From contig CAJQUW010011313.1 of NCBI GenBank assembly GCA_907163375.1, forward strand, positions 134,501 to 198,500: 64,000 nt of DNA, given 5' to 3'. The notes under the pieces were generated by a model. The model did not search any database. It was given only the letters and a program-made list of their open reading frames with translations, and was not told the DNA's origin. Source of the DNA: Prostheceraeus crozeri (Eukaryota; Platyhelminthes; Polycladida; Euryleptidae). Below, in pieces: positions 47,121 through 58,314 of the stretch. Made by a program: the position numbers and the translations under genes. Every line of letters starts with the position of its first letter. Positions within the stretch are counted from its first letter, which is position 1.

Positions 47121-48085
47121 GAAATTCATTACAGGGTTAGTAGTACGCAAGGATGGATAGGCAAAATGATTTGACATCAATGAAATATTAAAATGAATGA
47201 TGATGAATTGGCAAATTGTAGCCCAGCACTGCCTGTCGCATATCATTATCATCATCATTCATCTTAATATATCAATCATACCTTGATTTTGAAGGCATCA
47301 ATGAGTCGTACAGCCGAGGCTACAATGTCGATTTCTACATCAATCAGCGGACACAAATGCCGTAGCTGGCATTATTGTCCACTGAATTACATTGAGTTAA
47401 AAACTGCGTTATTGTCCGGAAGAGGCACTCAGATTTTGTAGAGATATTGTAGATTTTGTTTACAATATCAAACATAATTGCGCTATTTCACCAGCCGGCA
47501 TTCTCAAGAGATGAAGTTTTTTTTCCTTTCTTTACGCAAAAATGCTGCTTACTGATAATGAACGTTTATTTACATATTATGGGATGTTTTTACTTCAAAC
47601 TTGAAGCATTTGTTCCCCTGAAGCAGACGGTGAAAGCCGATATTCGGCAGTGTTATTTCTAAAAGAAAATGCAGATAATATTACAGATAGCAGCTTTGGC
47701 TTTCATTTATTTCATTATGATGCTAGCATGAAAATGATGAAACTCAAAAAGCATGGATTGACAGTGGGATTATCATGATTTTTCTAGTCCAGTTCTTGTG
47801 TTGTTGTTGTTGTTTTCTACTCCAAAAAACTAATTAATGCAGCCACGTTGGCACATATATGTTATCATGATAGACAACAAGCAATTTTCGATTTTGACGA
47901 AGATCGCGAATGGATGAGTGTTAATTTATTGCTTACCTGTTGTCTTGTATGAATGTGCTAATGAATTGTTTTCTATCTTGACTACACGGTTCATGACCGT
48001 CTCCATTCTGTTGGAGTTCTATTTGCTTTGACAACGAAATAATAAAGCTTTGACAAAATCAGGATTTTCTGGAGCGCTGTGATCT
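47121..48085. other. Unassigned intergenic sequence
   Basis: No gene or element supported; the open frame at 47456-47662 has no motif. Confidence 0.4.
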
Positions 48086-48162
48086 TTAATCCCGGTCTCG
48101 ACCTCTGGACCGAAAAATTGCTAGACCAAACTTTTAACCGCTGTGCCACGGAGACCACCTGG
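48086..48162 (-). repeat. tRNA-derived SINE head, family 1
   Basis: Read on minus, GGTCTCCGTGGCACAGCGG contains a pol III A box (TGGCACAGCGG) and, about 35 bp later, a B-box-like GAGGTCGAGACC. The same head occurs at 61955-62017. The fold is not that of an intact tRNA. Confidence 0.65.
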
Positions 48163-48194
48163 AAGTTTGTTGTATTATATTGAATGTCTAAAGA

Positions 48195-48330
48195 GAATGA
48201 TAGCTATTAAGTCGATGAAAGACACCAACATCCTTGATTCCCCGACCGCACTCGCCTGACCCAGGAATCGAATTGAAGTCCGACCAGTGGAGATGATCTC
48301 GCACCTTCTTCGCTAGACCTCGTCGATGGT
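48195..48330 (-). repeat. tRNA-derived SINE, family 2
   Basis: On minus the A box TAGCGAAGAAGG and B box AATTCGATTCC are about 40 bp apart, followed by a unique tail. It differs from the SINE head just downstream, so two families sit side by side. Confidence 0.55.
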
Positions 48331-48449
48331 ACAAAAGGAATACTACTGTAGTGAAGGCAGTAATCATCTCCAAGTGATGTCGACAGTTTGTTATCTTATA
48401 ACTGTTGTGGTCTGCATGGCTTGTTCAGTACTTGACCTAGCGATATTTT

Positions 48450-48600
48450 GGTACAGTGGTACCCCGATTAGTGTCATTGGAAGTCGGCTGGAAGAGCATC
48501 CGGACTACAAGTATTGCAAAGCTCCAGAAAAGTCTGACTATGTCAGCACCGCTCAAGCCGCCAGTATGGGGTTCATTTTTCATACTGTCGTATTACTAAA
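48450..48600 (+). repeat. Probable SINE/LINE 3' module
   Basis: The stretch GTCGGCTGGAAGAGCATCCG followed by a TATTGCAAAGCTCC-like segment resembles the GGAAGGGCATCCGGC plus TTGCCAAA module found at the 3' ends of many animal SINEs and RTE LINEs. The open frame across it is thus incidental. Confidence 0.35.
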
Positions 48601-48807
48601 GATGCAAGATTTGTTTTTTTTATAGTTGTGCGTGACTGTGGTGTGACTGTACAAATGAATTGTTTGCGACGGTTAGTATTGTATTTTTGATTCGGTAGAT
48701 GACTGACTCCAGCCTGCTTACAAGTGTGCTACATAGGCTGGTTTGCGTTTAACTGCAAATGTTAAATGTACTTCTACATTCACACCTACGAAACTGTTAA
48801 TTTGCAG

Positions 48808-49203
48808 ACGAGTGCAGCGGACGAGACAGGGATTGTCACGGCAGAAACGAATTCCGGATCAGAACACGCGGATGATGAAAATTCTCCAATTGTCGACACA
48901 TGCTTCAGTCCTGTGACACCATGCGACGAGTCTACTGCATCTCCCCGCCTCTCCGTCACTCTCAAGTCTTGGACAGGAGCAGCTTCATGGCATTGGTGTG
49001 CCAATGATGACAATTGTGGCATTTGTCGAATGCCTTTCGATGCTTGTTGTCCTGACTGCAAATTACCCGGCGATGACTGCCCATTGGTTTGGGGACAATG
49101 TCGTCACTGTTATCACATCCACTGTATTGTGAAATGGTTAAGCTCTCAACCAGGGCAGCAGTGTTGTCCAATGTGTCGACAACAGTGGAAATTTCGTGAA
49201 TAA
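48808..49203 (+). CDS. ANAPC11: Anaphase-promoting complex subunit 11, canonical copy (copy 2)
   Basis: This is the RING-H2 subunit that gives the anaphase-promoting complex its ubiquitin-ligase activity. The exon follows an acceptor (AACTGTTAATTTGCAG) and encodes 131 residues to a TAA, so a short upstream exon probably supplies the start; an in-frame ATG at 48766 within the presumed intron is the alternative. The leader is acidic and has SPVTP, a possible proline-directed phosphorylation site. The core reads LKSWTGAASWHWCANDDNCG, ICRMPFDACCPDC, KLPGDDCPLVWGQC, HCYHIHCIVKWLS and CCPMCRQQWKFRE, almost identical to animal ANAPC11. It includes the VWGQ lost from copy 1. The family is usually about 84 residues, so the leader of some 45 residues is an addition. 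Confidence 0.93.
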   Translation, partial: TSAADETGIVTAETNSGSEHADDENSPIVDTCFSPVTPCDESTASPRLSVTLKSWTGAASWHWCANDDNCGICRMPFDACCPDCKLPGDDCPLVWGQCRHCYHIHCIVKWLSSQPGQQCCPMCRQQWKFRE

Positions 49204-50943
49204 GGCATTTTTGTTGTTCTTTTACTTCTTCATATATTAATCTGTTTTTACTTCACTGACATAGTTTTTGCTTCTTACATTTTTCATGTACATCATTCTT
49301 ATTTGTTGTTCCAAATTAAGATCACAAATCAGCTTATCATATGAACAGTTTCACTTAGTTGTAGGTGATTGGATAGCTCCGTTACTTCAGAGCTGCTCCA
49401 CAGCACTGAGATGCAGAAGATGCAACGTCGAGACAGTTGATTCGCATGGGAGGGCACCATTGCTCTAATTATAGGTTGCTAATCCAAAAACCTAACTCCT
49501 ACAATGTTCTTAGGAAAACTTTCTTACATGCACTGGAATTCCACAGGAGAGTATTTTATTCTAATTCCTTGCTGCTGATGTTTTGGTAAAAACATACAGT
49601 GTGCATGCAGTTATGGTTTTTAAATGACGATGTTTTAACTGAGAAAATACTTCACGACGGAGAGCGAACACTGCATCAGTCATAAGATAACGTAGGCTTC
49701 GTACCTTAGGTGGGTTTGGGGAGTCGGTAGGAGGAGAAAATATTTTCATAATCAACGTATATGACGAAATTTGGTTATATATAAGAAATTCAATGTAAAA
49801 TAAGGAATGTGTTTCAGATCACCAATATCGATTTGGCTGTGATTCTCATTAGATATAAAATTTATGGGTACCGGAGAATAATGAGCTATTAGTAAATCCT
49901 ACAAAGAGTGTTTGTTTAATCTGACCTCGAATTATTCCAGAATGTGGGCGCCAGCTGTTTAGAAGATTACTCACCGCCTTTATTTGATTGCTATGTGAGA
50001 ATTTAGTCATTTAGTAATCTATGGGGCTTATGGTTTATCGCTTCATTTTTTTTCACATAGGTGTGGTGAGAGTTGCAAGACTGATTGATCCCTACCTCGT
50101 TCATATGTCTCCTTTTCCAGAGTGCAGCTGGAATGAGTAAAAGAGGCTACCATTCGAACATTTTCTTTTCGACTCATTTTTCTCTGATTATTCGATAGTT
50201 AGGAACAAGAACATTATCCGCATCTTGCAGCTTTTGATGAAAATTTCCAGCTTCATGATAAAGCAGTTTGAAAAATAATGTCAGACATTGATCAGTCTAA
50301 TTTTTAACAAAGGAGTATGAAGCATTGTATAAATGCAAAAGGGCATCTGTTACTTAAATGCACCATGCATTGATATCAAAAGCACATTCATTTTTGATCA
50401 GGCGATGCAGTTTTCATGATAGTGTGCGAATGCGCGATAATTCTGTCTTTCGTGAGGCAATTGATATTGGGTAGAAGAAAGCTGCGGAGAGAACATCCAA
50501 CTGATCTAAGCTAAATAATATGAAGATTCCTTAGAAGCAGCGATGTTGAGTTAACATCGAACTCTTGCAAGTTTAAAGCATCTGCTCTCCGAAATTGATG
50601 TAGTTTTTCTAAATTTCCTTCTATGTCTACTTTAAATAATCGGCGAAATGCACGATTTCAATCGTTTTTCTCCTCATCATGCCAAGCAGAAACTTTGTCT
50701 GACTACCGATTAGTGAAGCGACTGAAACCGATGGGCCTACTACTTGCCATCGAAAAAATGCTAGCATAAAGGGCTTTCTACAGTGATTCTCAACAGATAA
50801 ATTCAAAATGATTTCAGTTGATGAAAGCACATTTTTGCAGCATTTTCCAAACACTGCACTGATTCAGGTTTAAATGAGCTCGTTATCACTATATTCAGAG
50901 GATGTCTACTCCAATTTTTCATTCTTAATATTAAGTATGTAGG
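49204..50943. other. ANAPC11 3' flank and intergenic sequence
   Basis: The 3' UTR should begin here, without a clear AATAAA. No further gene or element is supported. Confidence 0.4.
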
Positions 50944-50947
50944 TAGT

Positions 50948-51648
50948 AGTCCGCAGCCAGAACGAGTTTCTGCAGGGAACGAGGCCGAAAGAATGATGTA
51001 CACCCTATGCTTACTACGAATCACCACGTCTGCCGAGTTCTAGTGAGTTCCTCTTCTTGTCAGACAAGATCAATGAAAAACACATGTGAATCCAATGGGA
51101 CGCAGATTGCAGTTTTTGGCAAAAATGAAATTTTCTATGTTTTCTCTGATTAAACGAAGCGTACTAAGCACAGAGTCATAATTTTTGACAGGGAATGTCT
51201 TCAGGTCATTTCCTATGATGTACATGTGCTTTTATCATGAATCTAATCGGCAATGTATGTGAGAAAGTGGTTGAATGTGGATAAAGTTGCTCAAAATGTT
51301 TGTGTTTGCCGACATAAAGAGGCTCGGCAAATCTACGTGTTTAGCTATATAGACAGGGGTGCATGAAAATGAAAGGAAGTGACCTGAAGACATTCCCTGT
51401 CAAAAATTATGACTCTGTGCTTAGTACGTTTCGTTTAATCAGAGAAAACATAGAAAATTTTATTTTAGCCAAAAACTGCAATCTGCGTCCCATTGGATTT
51501 ACATGTGTTTTCTTTGATCTTGTCTGACAAGAAGAGGAACTCACTAGAACTCGGCCGACGTGGTGATTCGTAGTAAGCATAGGGTGTACATCATTCTGTG
51601 AAAGTCTCACTTTCGGCCTCGTTCCGTGCAGAAACTCGTTCTGGCTGC
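50948..51648. mobile_element. Long foldback element with arms of about 265 bp
   Basis: Bases 50948-51213 are repeated in inverted orientation at 51378-51648, with a spacer of about 165 bp. Matching blocks include GCAGCCAGAACGAG, CGAGGCCGAAAG, ACTACGAATCACCACGT, TTCCTCTTCTTGTCAGACAA, TTTTCTCTGATTAAACGAA and TGACAGGGAATGTCTTCAGG. The arms differ by a handful of substitutions and small indels, so they are young or maintained by conversion. No open frame. The ends TAGTCCG/CGGACTA suggest a TA target but this is uncertain. Confidence 0.88.
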
Positions 51649-53429
51649 CGGACTATAGTGACTGTGATTGCATATGCATTCAATCAGGTTTCATCAGAGT
51701 TTTGTCGTAGAACTGAGGTTTCGCTCTATGGAAAAGAAGAGCAGATGAGGCAGCCATCGAAGCGTTTTACAATCTGAGTGGCATATTCAGCATTTCTACC
51801 TCAGAAATGACATTAAAGGATACCTTGCGTTTGATCAATTTGGGGAGTTTTTCCGAAGTATTGTTGTGCATCTAAAGCATGTGCAAAATTTCATAAAAAT
51901 GATCCGTGAGCACGAATCAACCACAAGATTTTGGCTTCAGCATCTCATGCTGCGTGCAAGTTAGCTTCACTTGAAAAACGCAATGATATCAATATGACAA
52001 CTGTTGGCTGTCATTAAATGCAATGAAATGCTTATATTCAGCTTTTTTATTTGTTAAATTACAATTAGAAGTTTCGAATCACGAATATGCAGGACTGACC
52101 AACCAACAAACATACAACAATAAACCGGTTTTTATCAGTTCGTTCTCCTCATATCTGCATTTTTCATAAATTTTCCGATGTCAAGTTGCACCTCGTGTTC
52201 ACAACTAACTGTCAGATGACGGGTGTTGATGGTTTGCTATCCATCATCGGTTTAGATCGGATCATTATCCAAATTCGGAAATCACCTTTTCATTTCCGTT
52301 CATGTCCTTAGATCAGTAACTTTGTCCAATTTTCGTGCTAAATATCAATAATTGAATATTCAATGGTTTGACGCACTGAATTTCCGAAGTCATTCCTTCA
52401 TATTGAAAAGGCGAAACAACGGTCAGTGTCTCATTTTCAGTGCGGGAAAATGTGAAATTAGCTTTAATTGAATAATTGTTTAATTCGGTAGTTGCACTTC
52501 TGACGTAAGAGTACAGCATTCGATGTGAAGAAAAGATGCGTCGAAGTATTCTCTAAAGTGCATCCCCATCGTATTCCATCACGCATTTAAACGTTTGACT
52601 AAATGTTTCACTAGAGATGAGGCCGGAAGAGGATGTTCATGGCTGAGCAAAATCATTTCATCGTTGTCATTTCCATCCATGGGAAGCAGAAGATTCTGTT
52701 GAGTAGGATGGCTGGAATTGAATAGTTTCAGTGTCACAAAGAGACTTCGTCACGGCTGATGAGTCTACACGGGACAACAGAAAGAAATGACGAAGAGAAT
52801 TTGAGCGCATCTTTAATAATTCTCAATACTTAAAACAGGCGTTTCTGCGAGGTTGCCTCTCAGTTGTCGAGCAGTGTCATTTTTATTCATTTAATATTCT
52901 TCCCAAGTCGCCGTGTTGCATTATTTCTTGATGAAATGCCTGTGTTCGCATGAGCGCGTATCCCATAATCTATCATCACTTATACGATAATGTGGTTTTT
53001 ATGAAAGACATGAGATTCAAATGGATCCTAAATTTAGATGGGACAGACAAAATGGAAGGAAATTATAATTATGTCGACTCCCATGAAATCTATTTGCATG
53101 TATTTTGTGTAGAAGTATCTTCAATTTAAATCTCATGAACAGAGGGAATTTTGGTATTCTGTCTGAGTGATGATGAATAGTTCTGGATAGTGAAAATCAG
53201 AGAACCTCTCAATTATTTCGTGATCTTTACATATATTTGAAACACTCTCTGAAATGATTTAAAAGGACATGTCAAGAGGATAATATTTATGATAGACTCA
53301 ATATTTAGAATTTCTCAGTGGGGAGAAAAAAATTAAGCTCGAGTAACATTGCTTCGGTGACTAGCTCGATGAGGACAGCGTTGTGCTGCTTTGCAAGGGA
53401 GTTTCTCTTCTGGCATATTTCAAAGGAAA
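51649..53429. other. Intergenic sequence with one dispersed repeat copy
   Basis: The only recognisable item is the repeat at 52412-52497. The open frames here are short and without motif. Confidence 0.4.
52412..52497 (+). repeat. Dispersed repeat of unknown family, copy 1
   Basis: GGTCAGTGTCTCATTTTCAG, GGGAAAATGTGAAATTAGC and TTTAATTGAATAATTG recur with few changes in the same order at 61849-61922. At the second site it directly adjoins a tRNA-derived head, so it may be a SINE body. Confidence 0.6.
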
Positions 53430-54030
53430 TGAGTTGGATCTTGTTAGTTAATTCACAATTATGCAAAAGTACTTCTAGAAGACGTTTAAGTAAACCGATC
53501 GCCAAGAAAATCGAGATAATTATATGTATAGGTATGCTCTACCTGTAAACCAAATTTCATTAAAAGTGGCACTTATAGATTTTGAATTAGAGGCGATATC
53601 GTAACGGTATATCATTCCAAGCGAGTAGACGCAACGCCTTTGATATCAAGAACAATGTGTCGGCATCAATGATCGGCAATGATATCGTTTTATTTTTAAA
53701 ATGATATAAAATCATATCATTTTACGAATTTTATAAAATGATATAAAATCATATCATTTTATTTTTTAATAATGAAAATATACTAGTTTTTTAGTTAAAT
53801 ATACGTAGGCGTGCACCGTTAATAGATCTAGTCATACGAATTTTTCGATTTACACTGCTACCATGCCACTTTTACTGCTCTTAGCAATGAAATTAAAATT
53901 AGATTGCATGCAGCATCGATATATTCCTAACACTGGAAGACCGAGGAAAGCAGTTCAGTCACACAAAGCCTTTTGTATACAAAAACTTAGGTATGGCCTG
54001 TGGCCTATACATCAGACATCGCATGTTTTG

Positions 54031-54742
54031 GGCTGCATCTAACTGAGCCGCGTCTTTGTTCTGACTGCGTAGGCAAAATGCTTCTAAACGAAGGATTCGC
54101 GTTCTCACGAGACCGCATCACGTTGTCTCACGAAGCCGCGTCTGTCAAAAACAGCAGGAAATTTTTCTCTTCACCACCTGTCAAGATAACTGTCAAATGA
54201 GAATTTCCTAATTTGAAATATTGAAAGTTGATACTGAAAAATGACCAATATTTGTCAATCAATTGCTTCACTAATTCAATTCTAGATTAAGTGTTAAAAA
54301 TATTTAACAGAAATCATTGCATCAGTTGCGCTTGAATGAAGGAAATGTTGGAAAATATTCAAGTCATGATAAGTCTCCCCCGAAACAACAGCGCAAGTAT
54401 GCCAAGACGAGTGCATCTATACTGTCTAAAAAAAGGCTGGAAGATATTGAGACAGAAGCGTGGGACTGCTGTGGTAACTGCAGTGTGGCATCCATTTCCC
54501 AAAGGTGGATTCTTCTTTCATAGGTTTGCGTCGAGTTTCAGTGTACATGGGATTATGAGCTATATAAATGTACTTGAATTGTTTTGATGTTAATGTTCTA
54601 TATGAAACTCGATGCCGATTGTTCGTCAGCGCTAAACAGAGGGATCTGTCAGCAAGAAACAGCGGGTGGCACAATTAATAGGTAAGGAAATCCGCGGCTC
54701 AGTGACACTGAATTTATCACGCGGCTCAGTTAGATGTCACCC
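54031..54742. mobile_element. Inner element 1, about 712 bp
   Basis: CATCTAACTGAGCCGCGT near the left end is repeated exactly in complement at the right end. The flanks ATGTTTTG (54023-54030) and AAGTTTTG (54743-54750) look like an 8-bp target duplication with one change. The uninterrupted sister copy near 28.1 kb reads straight across this point, which confirms insertion. No recognisable gene. Confidence 0.72.
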
Positions 54743-54923
54743 AAGTTTTGACTTAAGCTTTAGGTACTTGTGGGTTAAGTCGTCCCCCACGTTTTCAAAT
54801 TTGTATAAAATTTATAAGAATGAATCAATCATCACAAAACTGTAATGACACGTATTTGAGTGTATTTTCTGCTCACATGCAAAAAATCATGCAAATCGGA
54901 TAAGTGCTTTTTGATTTAGAAAC

Positions 54924-55234
54924 GATAGCGTGAAGTGTAGCGATGTCAGCAGCTTGATCTGACTTCACCTGACCTCATCGTCAGAGCAGAAAGCACTTGA
55001 GGTCAACAAAGTCAATTCCCGACAACTCGTGAAGTGATGATGACCAGGTAACATCCTCTATATTAACATTTGTAACCTTAAAAAATGTGTGGCAAGGTAG
55101 TGGTTGTGAGAAGATTTCAAATGGCAGCGGATGCGACGAAGATGGAGAGAGAGCAATGCACACACGAGTAATAATGATACGTCGAACAGACGGAGTCGGA
55201 TCAAGCAGCTGACATCGCTACACTTCACGTTATC
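54924..55234. mobile_element. Inner element 2, about 311 bp
   Basis: The terminal inverted repeats of 35 bp (GATAGCGTGAAGTGTAGCGA and on, ending GCTTGATC) differ at two positions. The interior has no coding capacity. It lies between inner element 1 and the right end of the host element. Confidence 0.72.
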
Positions 55235-55490
55235 ATCATTTTATGTTTTATTGTTATCATTTTATCATTGCCGATCTTTGGTCGGCATTGACTATCCAGG
55301 GAACAGTGTTACATGATACTCACCTCAGCGACCCAAATGCGCGCTAGTCTTTGGTTAACTGGTCGCTTTCCCATTAGGTAATAAACTTAATTTCTCGTAT
55401 CTCGATTTTCTTGGCGATCGGTTCAGCTAAATGGCTTCTAGAGAAATTTACGTATCTGGGGGTGAATTAATTAATAATATCCGATGATTT

Positions 55491-56693
55491 GTACAAAAAT
55501 CTGAGATAGCCGCATTTTCCTTCATGAATCATGACAAACAACTACATGTGTAGCTATCCCCTTCGCTGCGGATATGGGGGTCTCCGCGAGATTGATATCT
55601 GTGTGTGTGCGGTTCGACTGTTAACGCTCTATGATAATTGGTGCTGTGTATGTGGCAGGCTAGCTTGCTATTGTTGCTCGTGTGCGGTTAATTGTGATGT
55701 GAAGAATTGCTCTAATAGTATCCAAATGACTTCCAATAGCATTTCACTGGTGACACTTCTTGAACTATCAGTGTCAGCCAGAATGTCATCTGACAGTCAT
55801 TCTGATGCATCAGATTTCTCGGAATCAGAAGAACCGTCAAACAGCATTCTGACAAAGCTCTCCTCCGCCCTCCATTGCACACCACTTCTTGTTGCCATAT
55901 TTTACAATCAGCTGTTAACTGATGAAGTGTTGGTTTATCAATTAATGCACTGTGGGCATTAACAGCCTTAATGCACTGTTTGATGATACTATAGAAATCA
56001 TAGAAACTAATCTTTCTATTCGTTTCGCATTCCTTTGAATTGCCGTCAGCGTCGAATTTTCAAACTATTTGATTGACAAGAGCTCGCATGTGAAAAAAGT
56101 AAAATGCATTGATATATCAATGACTACTCTTCAGTAGATGTTTAAATGAAATTAGGAAAATTAATACCATAGAATTCTTATCTTCTAAATCTTTATATCA
56201 CTGCAGGCCTCTTTGACTTCACTATTGCTTCAATTGCTTCAATCTGAAATATATGAAACTAACAACTAAGATACTTTTTCCCGAACTACTTGATTAAAGA
56301 ATTTGTCACGAAAATCTCGTGTGTGTGGTTGATCTAAGCAATCTTTAAGCTAGAAAGCTTCAAAAAATTGATAATAGAGCCCATAAAATGATTTTCAATT
56401 CGCATTACAAGAATCTCAACATAAAGAAATGTAATTGTGCTAGGTTTGAAATAGAAAGCCACCGAAGACGTCATAGTAAGAAACTATTCCATCAAGTTCA
56501 AATGCACAAAACCCACATTTTGCACCCCAGTATTCCGACGCGATATCGATCTCAGTTTTGTTGTCAGTACTTCAGAACCTTGACGCGAAAGAAAACTTTT
56601 TTTCGTTTTGCAACCGGCCTCATCTACGATGATTTAAGAGAAGAAAGCCTTTAGTAACTTTTGCATGCCTCATCACAACGATATTTGTCCAGC

Positions 56694-56694
<1 letters not shown>
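55491..56694. other. Unassigned intergenic sequence
   Basis: The longest open frame (55531-55962, +, 143 codons) is Cys-rich then Ser/Asp/Glu-rich (SSDSHSDASDFSESEEPSNS). It matches nothing I know and has no splice or promoter support. The frame at 56388-56654 is likewise unassigned. Confidence 0.35.

Positions 56695-56760
<66 letters not shown>
56695..56760. repeat. (TA)n microsatellite, about 60 bp
   Basis: Second pure TA run in the window, following an imperfect TATAATATA start. Confidence 0.95.
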
Positions 56761-56761
<1 letters not shown>

Positions 56762-57591
56762 CCTAGTCACTTTTTCTTGTAACTTAGGATTATCATTTTC
56801 ATTCCATAAACGCTTATTATTATTATTACATCATTAAAGAATGCATGCGTGAGAAGTAGCACAAATAACACTTTAACTCGAACGTTTTATCATCAAGACT
56901 TCATAGCATCAGCGAACAGTTGTTCCGTCGTCCTGACCTGGTGAATAGGTTGCGCGCTCGTTTCCTTCGTGGACTCCGCGTGTTCTATTCCTTACTCAGA
57001 TGAATGAGGTCGGGAAGATAAGGTGTTGGTATCAATTTGAAAAAAGAAGAAATGAAAAAATATATTCCTATTGTTATCATTAATTCATTCATTTTGTATA
57101 ACGCCAATTCACGTCATGTCTGCACAGATACAACGTGATTGAGGCGGGGACGCGCGCATCCGCATGTGAGACGACACTTGAACTGGCAAGGAACCTTCGC
57201 ATCCGCAGACTAGAAGCATTAGATTTTCCCGCAGCGAAGGGGTTAACGATGCTTTAGACTTGATGTCTGTCTGAATGCATTATTGAGAGTGTTCTCTTTC
57301 ACTTCTTTTACTTTTTCCGACAAAAATGTGAGCAGTCGTTTTGATATTAACCTGTAACGTCAAGTATGTGAAATTCTGTCTTTTTAATGATTCATTTTGT
57401 TTTTGGTGGTGCAAATTCCGAGTCCATGAATTTTCTGAGAATCTTCTGACTCGGATTGCTAAAGTCAACGCACAGGACTGTATACTCATGATACGTGTTT
57501 TATATGTTTCTAACGCAATATTTCTTACGAAGCGTTAACATTTGAAATTGTGAGGAGATTTCAACAGATGTTGTAGAATTCACTTCAGGCT
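56761..57591. other. Unassigned intergenic sequence
   Basis: Includes a GC-richer patch at 57120-57250 with no frame or repeat partner that I could identify. Confidence 0.4.
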
Positions 57592-57599
57592 CTTCAAAA

Positions 57600-58306
57600 C
57601 AGGGATACGGAGTCGGAGTCCCGTAGTCCTATCATTTTTGCTGGAGTCGGAGTCCTATCAAATGAATAGACTCCGGACTCTGACCTATAACCAGACCCGA
57701 AATATAACACAAACAAATTATTTATCTTCGTGCATAGCTGTCACTGTCCTGATCTCAACTTTCTCCGTCAAACAAAAGTACAGATACACTGCTGCATGCA
57801 AAGCTTGTAATAGTTAAGGGAATGAACCGTGATAGTGAAAAAAAGGATTGTCTTTTCACTCGGCGATTTAATAGAGAAGGCAAGCAGCCGTCCTAGTCTC
57901 GATCACACATACGCACCAAAGGTCACATCAGAGACAAAAATGAAATACTAGTTTGTTTGAAAACATTACCTCTTACCCTCACGTTAATCGTGTGTGATGG
58001 CTCCTCCAAAACGCATGTTAAAGAATGGGGGATTTTCCTGCCTGCTAGAGACTGGAGAAAAATCGTGTGAAGCACACATCAACAAGATGGGAGGAGGCGG
58101 GTCGCATGCATCCAACTTAAAGCGACATTTGATAAACTTTCATCGAAAATTACTGATAAATGATACAGCAATGATCACTAAAGATAGGTTTAGGTAAGCC
58201 TATAATGATCTATGATGTAGGTTGCCAGGTTTTTTAAAAACAAAGATATATATACTGGCCACCCGAAGTCGGAGTCTTATCAAAATGATAGGACTCCGCA
58301 TCCCTG
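57600..58306 (+). mobile_element. Short hAT element retaining a zinc-finger exon
   Basis: The 707-bp element starts CAGGGATACGGAGTC and ends GGACTCCGCATCCCTG. Subterminal copies of GGAGTCGGAGTCCTATCA and its relatives lie at both ends. A perfect 8-bp duplication CTTCAAAA sits at 57592-57599 and 58307-58314, as in the hAT superfamily. The sole gene piece is a BED-like finger exon, so the element is a deletion derivative mobilised by a partner. Confidence 0.9.
57997..58192 (+). pseudogene. BED-type zinc-finger first exon of a hAT transposase
   Basis: From the ATG the frame encodes MAPPKRMLKNGGFSC, then GEKSCEAHINKMGGGGSHAS and NLKRHLINFHRK. The pattern GGGGSHASNLKRHLxxFH is the second half of a BED zinc finger, the DNA-binding module at the N-terminus of many hAT transposases. 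The first half is unusual: it has CxxxH where two cysteines are common. The frame meets a good splice donor (GGTTTAG|GTAAGCC) at 58193, which marks it as exon 1 of a larger gene. Everything downstream (dimerisation and RNase-H-like catalytic region) is missing, so it could only make a binding domain. Confidence 0.68.
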
Positions 58307-58314
58307 CTTCAAAA

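Larger units (their letters stand above)
53667..55280. mobile_element. Non-autonomous DNA element, copy 2, with two nested insertions
   Basis: The ends CAATGATCGGCAATGAT and, in complement, CAAAGATCGGCAATGAT are flanked by a perfect 8-bp duplication GTCGGCAT at 53659-53666 and 55281-55288. An 8-bp duplication fits hAT. The left part (to about 54020) is homologous in inverted orientation to the right part of the copy at 27670-28447. The extra length is largely explained by the two inner inverted-repeat elements. No transposase frame. Confidence 0.78.
53430..55490. repeat. Outer inverted repeat around the transposon nest
   Basis: GAACCGATCGCCAAGAAAAT with AAACC for GAACC occurs near 53493 on plus and in complement near 55410. 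Similarity continues for about 45 bp strongly and perhaps 90 bp weakly on each side (53430-53518 and 55399-55490). The copy-2 element sits in the space between, so the outer pair predates that insertion. Confidence 0.55.

Noticed and set aside
48326..48625. Open frame of 99 codons between the ANAPC11 copies
   Set aside because: It overlaps a SINE head and a SINE/LINE-tail-like module, and the frame has no domain.
55531..55962. Longest unassigned open frame (143 codons), Cys-rich then Ser/Asp-rich
   Set aside because: No motif, splice context or promoter supports it, and TA- and GT-rich simple sequence contributes to its openness.
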